A DNA stretch of 64,000 nucleotides, from NCBI RefSeq assembly GCF_001640805.2, contig NC_066833.1, positions 19,160,531-19,224,530 on the forward strand, read 5' to 3'. Origin of the DNA: Lates calcarifer (lineage: Eukaryota; Chordata; Actinopteri; Centropomidae). A program made the position numbers and the translations under genes. Shown here piece by piece: positions 61,601 through 64,000 of this stretch (position 1 is the stretch's first letter; each line of letters begins with the position of its first letter). Under the pieces are notes generated by a model. The model saw nothing but the letters and a program-made list of their open reading frames with translations, was not told the DNA's origin and ran no database searches.

Positions 61601-63864
61601 TGCTCTGGCCCTCAGCCTCAGGACTAAGGCTTTTCAGGCACACAGTCCATCTCAGAAAGCCTCCATTCTAGCTTTCCTGGTTAATGAGCTCTGCTGCAGT
61701 AAAGCTGTGATCAGGTGAGAGACCTGCCTCCTTCTGACACTCATGATGTCTTTTATTTTTGCCCTTTGACAAACGAAGCAAGCTCTCAGTTTTGTACAGC
61801 AGTCATGTTAATGGACTTCACAACAAAACAAAATTACTATTAAATAAATAAAGCTTGATCTGAATAAGGCTATGATACATTTGTGTTAAATAAATCACTG
61901 TTTCCCTGTAAAATTGATTGAGTGCACTGTATAAACAAGATTTTCTTATGTGCCTGAAGCAAACAAGCTAATCTCTTTGCCTGAGAGTGGAATATATTGA
62001 CTTGTTTTATTCATGGGTGCTTAAATCTTGATGAAATAACAGATGTATCAAAAGGAATATGACAAATCATGGTCTGATGGACCGTTTCATGAGGTTGCGT
62101 CAAACTACATGTCATTAACTTTTCATGAGTAGTGGTAACACTTTGAAACACATCTGGTGCCCCGCTGCAGTGTGGTGCAAATGATTCATGTGCTTCTCAT
62201 TATACATAAAGGTCACAGAAACATCTTTTTCAATGTTGTCTAATATTTTGCAGTGAAATCGACAAAAACATAGATCACATGACCAACCTGAGGAAGGATA
62301 AGTGGGTTGTTGAGGGAAAGCTTCGCAAGTGAGTATACACTTCATCCAAGCTGTCATTGATAGGTTCTGTGCATGAAGGAGGAGTTTCATTTGCTCTCTG
62401 TCCATTTTTGTCTTCAAAGACTGAGGAGCATCCACGCCAAGAGGACGGGGAAGAGAGACAGCAGTGTGGTAGGAGAGGACAGCCACACCTTTGCCATCCC
62501 CACTGCCAGAAGCAAATGCAAGAGAAAAGACGGGGACAGTGAGGAAGAGGAGGACGAGGATGATGACAGTGAGGACCAAGGAGATGACGATGACGAGGAG
62601 GAGGAAGAATCAGGGGGAAAGAAAGGCAAGAAAGCAGAGATATGTGAAGAGGAGGTCAGTAACAGCATGATGCTTTTTAATGGTGCCAACGGCTAAATCA
62701 GTGTTTGTTGTAGTAAATGTCAGCCGGTCCAGTGGCCTCACACTAATGAGATCTTTTCATCTAGGACGACAGTGTACATTCAGCCAGCATTGAGGAGCTG
62801 GAGAGACAGATTGAGAAAACATATAAGGTAAATTTAACCCTTTGAGACATTCTTTTCCTCAGGATATGCTCATTAATGGATTTAATACATCATAGCTGAC
62901 CCTATTGTGTTTTCTGTTTATTTAGCAACAGAGTCAGATCAGACAGAAGCTGTTTGACTCATCTCACTCACTGCGCTCCATGATGATTGGACAGGACCGC
63001 TACAGGAGGCGTTACTGGGTCCTCCCACACTGTGGTGGCCTCTTTGTTGAAGGCATGGAAAATGGCGAAGGTGCCAACCCAAACTGATAGCTCAGTTGTT
63101 ATTCACTTTTATCTATGTACAGGATGTAAAATTGAATGTCTTTTTGTGCATCTTCTCTTGGCTAACCTTTCTAATGTTCCACAGGTTATGAAGAGGTGGA
63201 GAAAGAGAAGGAAAGACAGGAGACTGCTCAGGTGATAATGGTGAAGGAGGAGCAGCTGGAAGAGACAAAGAAGCCAGTGATAACCAGCATGGACAGCGAT
63301 ACAGCCACTCCAGAGAGTCAGCAGGACAGTCTCAATCTCTTCCTCCAGAAACCTGGCTCCCTATCTAAGCTCAGCAAACTCCTTGAAGTTGCCAAAATGG
63401 CTCGAGATTCAGACATCAATTCACACCACAGTCATTCTGCTAAAATCCCTACCGCTGCATCTTATCCCTCACATCCCACTTCTCAGACAGGAATGTCCCA
63501 CAGCACCCTGCCTGTAACCCCTCAGCAGGGACTCACAGATAAAACTGGTACTTCAGTGCCATCTCTGCTCAGTGCCCCCCAGCTCAAAAGCAGTCCCTGG
63601 ATAACCTGCAGCCCTCAGACTGTCCTTCATGACGACCAACTCTCCAAAATACTGACGGAAAAGAGCAACCAATGGTTTAGCCTTTTACCACGCTCTCCTT
63701 GCGACGAGTCCTCTGTCACCTCTGGCTCTAGTCCTCCAGCCTCTTACTCTTCTCCACAGACCATAAGCACCAAATCCCCCTCCTCCCTCTCCCCGAATCT
63801 CCTAGCTGCAACCAGCCACAGCACTCCTGCTGGGATCAATAACATACAATCGCCTGTCCTTCAG
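46486..63864 (+). CDS. baz2b: Bromodomain adjacent to zinc finger domain protein 2B, N-terminal 1736 residues (27 coding exons, 3' truncated by the window)
   Basis: BAZ2B is the large regulatory subunit of ISWI chromatin-remodelling complexes with SMARCA1/SMARCA5 and acts in the nucleus as a histone reader. Spliced exons give a frame open through all 27 exons. Order: Ser-rich N terminus; a conserved block (VSHPAFGLYTSSSGRSEFGG, D-W-W-R, FFPPLLG); acidic tracts (about 255-290 and 705-725); MBD/TAM domain (about 828-905); long charged coiled coil (970-1177); DDT domain (about 1178-1262); WHIM1 (about 1275-1336); acidic tract (about 1400-1435); WHIM2 (about 1475-1500); and a Ser/Pro-rich linker with NLFLQKPGSLSKLSKLLEVA and NQWFSLLPR. 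PHD finger and bromodomain exons lie beyond 64000. The start ATG (46488) gives MESGERL, as in human. Human BAZ2B is about 2168 residues. Teleosts can keep baz2ba and baz2bb; the copy is undetermined. Confidence 0.96.
46648..48051 (+). other. baz2b intron
   Basis: About 1.4 kb. Contains a short CA repeat near 47667-47678. No coding signal. Confidence 0.85.
48052..48237 (+). CDS. baz2b: baz2b coding exon 2: VSHPAFGLY block
   Basis: 186 nt between TTCTCCAG and GTAAGG, phase 1 to 1. Encodes GFPVVSHPAFGLYTSSSGRS and SEFGGLG, strongly matching human BAZ2B. Confidence 0.95.
48859..48990 (+). CDS. baz2b: baz2b coding exon 3: DWWR / FFPPLLG block
   Basis: 132 nt between CATTCTAG and GTTAGC, phase 1 to 1. 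Encodes DWWRPSEAHTRGAAAFFPPL. The human match is EWWRTTDAHTRTGATFFPPL. Confidence 0.95.
49251..49435 (+). CDS. baz2b: baz2b coding exon 4: Ser/Lys-rich linker
   Basis: 185 nt between TTTCTGTAG and GTTAAT, phase 1 to 0. Encodes GVNGTVNGRSASS and a Lys-rich end, matching the human GVNGSINGS start. Confidence 0.92.
49550..49768 (+). CDS. baz2b: baz2b coding exon 5: acidic tract I
   Basis: 219 nt, phase 0 to 0. Encodes a basic start (KPSKRPLE), a Ser-rich stretch and a long Glu/Asp run. GAG/GAT codon repeats make up the acidic part. Confidence 0.94.
49769..50204 (+). other. baz2b intron
   Basis: 436 bases, no recognisable element. Confidence 0.85.
50205..50870 (+). CDS. baz2b: baz2b coding exon 6: Ser-Pro-Lys repeat region
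   Basis: 666 nt, phase 0 to 0. After a basic start (KKRRPR) and the conserved HISVIQATGL block it encodes about ten loose copies of an S-(S/T)-P-K-(H/P) unit spaced 6-9 residues apart (about 50505-50745). I remember no such array in human BAZ2B. Confidence 0.93.
50871..51617 (+). other. baz2b intron
   Basis: About 0.75 kb. No coding or repeat feature seen. Confidence 0.85.
51618..52254 (+). CDS. baz2b: baz2b coding exon 7: conserved linker and acidic tract II
   Basis: 637 nt between TATTTAG and GTGAGA, phase 0 to 1. Contains HHPNGVIHSEVQDAPLALIT (human HQPNGVIQSVIQEAPLALTT), a short direct repeat S-T-P-N, and an Asp-rich run near its end (about 52183-52240). Confidence 0.95.
52469..52759 (+). 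CDS. baz2b: baz2b coding exon 8: SES-rich linker
   Basis: 291 nt between CCTGCAG and GTAACA, phase 1 to 1. Encodes ESESNLESDSDGSEDD and a Ser/Thr/Pro-rich stretch before the MBD. Confidence 0.92.
52760..53717 (+). other. baz2b intron
   Basis: About 1 kb, AT-rich, no recognisable element. Confidence 0.85.
53718..53778 (+). CDS. baz2b: baz2b coding exon 9: start of MBD/TAM domain
   Basis: 61 nt, phase 1 to 2. Encodes GSGKRRRVTDERVLRLPLEF; human reads GTSKRRRVTDERELRIPLEY. Confidence 0.95.
53779..54724 (+). other. baz2b intron
   Basis: About 0.95 kb, no recognisable element. Confidence 0.85.
54725..54833 (+). CDS. baz2b: baz2b coding exon 10: MBD/TAM core
   Basis: 109 nt, phase 2 to 0. Encodes WQRETRIRTVAGRLQGEVAY and APCGKKLRQYPDVMK, the MBD-like (TAM) core. 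In BAZ2 proteins this domain is reported to bind nucleic acid without methyl-CpG preference. Confidence 0.97.
55028..55129 (+). CDS. baz2b: baz2b coding exon 11: end of MBD/TAM domain
   Basis: 102 nt, phase 0 to 0. Encodes ISRDNFSFSTKIKVGDFYEA, nearly identical to human. Confidence 0.97.
55130..55513 (+). other. baz2b intron
   Basis: 384 bases, no recognisable element. Confidence 0.85.
55514..55724 (+). CDS. baz2b: baz2b coding exon 12: linker where human carries AT-hook-like motifs
   Basis: 211 nt, phase 0 to 1. It starts GLQWFLLAEEEIAPSIIAMD and ends NAKLLRKLEAQ, matching human on both sides. Between them human has two GRPP cores (as I recall); here the same places read R-R-S-R-R-S and W-K-A-H-P-L-N. 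Confidence 0.94.
55725..56243 (+). other. baz2b intron
   Basis: 519 bases, no recognisable element. Confidence 0.85.
56244..56336 (+). CDS. baz2b: baz2b coding exon 13: coiled coil
   Basis: 93 nt, phase 1 to 1. Encodes EIARQAAQIKLMRKLEKQAM and an Ala/Arg/Gln-rich continuation. Confidence 0.96.
56420..56481 (+). CDS. baz2b: baz2b coding exon 14: coiled coil
   Basis: 62 nt, phase 1 to 0. Encodes AIMAAEERRKKREQMKILKQ; human reads AIMAAEEKRKQKEQIKIMKQ. Confidence 0.96.
56763..56828 (+). CDS. baz2b: baz2b coding exon 15: coiled coil (66 nt)
   Basis: 22 codons, phase 0 to 0, starting EKIKRIQQIRMEKELRAQQI as in human. The donor is unusual (GAG|GTTCGT). Confidence 0.95.
56829..57742 (+). other. 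baz2b intron
   Basis: About 0.9 kb, AT-rich, no recognisable element. Confidence 0.85.
57743..57808 (+). CDS. baz2b: baz2b coding exon 16: coiled coil (66 nt)
   Basis: 22 codons, phase 0 to 0, beginning AKRKKKQDAANARILEAEKR. Human reads AKKKKKEEAANAKLLEAEKR. Confidence 0.95.
57809..58149 (+). other. baz2b intron
   Basis: 341 bases, with a T-run near 57839-57852; no coding signal. Confidence 0.85.
58150..58194 (+). CDS. baz2b: baz2b coding exon 17: coiled coil (45 nt)
   Basis: 15 codons, phase 0 to 0: EKEMRRLQAVILKHQ. The acceptor is GCTAAAG. Confidence 0.93.
58404..58436 (+). CDS. baz2b: baz2b coding exon 18: 33-nt micro-exon with tandem donors
   Basis: ELERHRLDMVW, phase 0 to 0, between CTACCAG and GTATGT. 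A second donor six bases upstream (after 58430, GTATGG) would give ELERHRLDM. Both forms keep frame. Confidence 0.88.
58437..59457 (+). other. baz2b intron
   Basis: About 1 kb. Holds a perfect inverted repeat at 58882-58905 (10-base arms ATAAAGTATA, 4-base loop) and a GTAT microsatellite near 59240-59251. No coding signal. Confidence 0.8.
59458..59523 (+). CDS. baz2b: baz2b coding exon 19: coiled coil (66 nt)
   Basis: 22 codons, phase 0 to 0, encoding ERERRRQHMMLMKAVETRKK and A-E; human differs at two or three residues. Confidence 0.95.
59524..59884 (+). other. baz2b intron
   Basis: 361 bases, no recognisable element. Confidence 0.85.
59885..60025 (+). CDS. baz2b: baz2b coding exon 20: end of coiled coil
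   Basis: 141 nt, phase 0 to 0. Very Lys/Arg/Glu-rich, then KELKKPNEDMCLADHK, the conserved lead into the DDT domain. Confidence 0.96.
60026..60546 (+). other. baz2b intron
   Basis: 521 bases, no recognisable element. Confidence 0.85.
60547..60801 (+). CDS. baz2b: baz2b coding exon 21: DDT domain
   Basis: 255 nt, phase 0 to 0. Encodes IPGLVLPGNTFSDCLMVLQF and the rest of the DDT fold (QEGLLNVGDSMGKVQDLLVN). DDT domains contact the ISWI ATPase partner side of the complex. Confidence 0.97.
60840..61010. repeat. Possible nonautonomous transposon fragment in a baz2b intron
   Basis: GGTATACCGTGGTTTGAAAA followed by a near-repeat AAGTCAAGGTTTCAAAACC resembles repeat ends common in fish genomes. 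Boundaries, family and target-site duplication are not seen. Confidence 0.3.
61491..61714 (+). CDS. baz2b: baz2b coding exon 22: WHIM1 region
   Basis: 224 nt, phase 0 to 2. Encodes NRDNVSEILQIYMEGHCEQT and RTKAFQAHSPSQKASILAFL. It carries three extra small residues (A-L-A) relative to the human segment as I recall it. Confidence 0.95.
61715..62253 (+). other. baz2b intron
   Basis: 539 bases, no recognisable element. Confidence 0.85.
62254..62328 (+). CDS. baz2b: baz2b coding exon 23: SEIDKNID block
   Basis: 75 nt, phase 2 to 2. Encodes SEIDKNIDHMTNLRKDKWVV and E-G-K-L-R-K, almost identical to human. Followed by a short 91-base intron. Confidence 0.96.
62420..62654 (+). CDS. baz2b: baz2b coding exon 24: acidic tract III
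   Basis: 235 nt, phase 2 to 0. Encodes LRSIHAKRTGKRDSS, then a Glu/Asp run (about 62538-62612) and a KKGKK stretch, as in human. Confidence 0.95.
62765..62827 (+). CDS. baz2b: baz2b coding exon 25
   Basis: 63 nt, phase 0 to 0, encoding DDSVHSASIEELERQIEKTY and K; human has ASVEELEKQIEKL. Confidence 0.94.
62926..63070 (+). CDS. baz2b: baz2b coding exon 26: WHIM2 region
   Basis: 145 nt, phase 0 to 1. Encodes QDRYRRRYWVLPHCGGLFVE and G-M-E-N-G-E. Matches the WHIM2 consensus and human (GQDRYRRRYWILPQCGG). Confidence 0.97.
63185..63864 (+). CDS. baz2b: baz2b coding exon 27: Ser/Pro-rich linker
   Basis: 680 nt between TTCCACAG and GTTGGT, phase 1 to 0. Contains SLNLFLQKPGSLSKLSKLLE and QWFSLLPRSPCDESS, both shared with human, and ends at SPVLQ where human reads SPLQ before the next exon. 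Confidence 0.93.
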
Positions 63865-64000
63865 GTTGGTGGATAACAAAAATATCTCCATCTCCCAATT
63901 ATTTCAGATCACGCTTTGCTTGTCATACTGAGGGTTGCAAGTATTATTCCACATTACATGAGTATTTCCTCATGTTGCAAATGCACGAGAACCTCTTAGG
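63865..64000 (+). other. baz2b intron, cut by the window edge
   Basis: Intronic sequence after the last visible donor; the PHD and bromodomain exons are outside the window. Confidence 0.85.

Overview
The window is nuclear DNA from a vertebrate, most likely a ray-finned (teleost) fish. It is AT-rich, has GT-AG introns of about 0.1 to 18 kb, and carries three protein-coding genes, all on the + strand: the 3' part of rbms1, the whole of cd302, and the 5' two-thirds of baz2b. I identified them by reading spliced exons and comparing them with remembered human RBMS1, CD302 and BAZ2B. Reading frames agree across every junction: 804 nt of rbms1 coding sequence including the stop (3638-7688), 735 nt of cd302, and 5208 nt (1736 codons) of baz2b. 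No bacterial-type features, CRISPR arrays, rRNA or tRNA genes were seen.

Layout. About 1-10.2 kb: the end of rbms1 (second RNA-recognition motif, C-terminal domain) and a 2.5 kb AU-rich 3' UTR with a long G-tract. About 10.2-12.2 kb: intergenic, with a GC-rich block and a good CTCF-like motif. About 12.2-16.75 kb: cd302, six coding exons for a 244-residue type I membrane C-type-lectin-like protein. About 16.75-21.6 kb: intergenic, no gene found. About 21.6-64 kb: baz2b, with a probable CpG-containing promoter and noncoding first exon, a probable second noncoding exon at 28.5 kb, an 18 kb intron holding a decayed BEL/Pao retrotransposon on the - strand (about 30.3-32.2 kb), then 27 coding exons from 46.5 kb on. 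The gene runs off the right edge before its PHD finger and bromodomain.

The order and orientation rbms1 > cd302 > baz2b match human 2q24 from memory. The genes that lie between them in human (ITGB6, PLA2R1, LY75, MARCHF7) are absent here. The three proteins do unrelated jobs: RNA binding, endocytic/adhesion receptor, and ISWI-associated chromatin remodelling. No dedicated new system was found. The points most worth a second look are the rebuilt synteny, a serine-proline-lysine repeat and apparent loss of AT-hook motifs in Baz2b, a tandem-donor micro-exon, an in-frame retainable intron in cd302, and two CTCF-like sites in divergent orientation around cd302.
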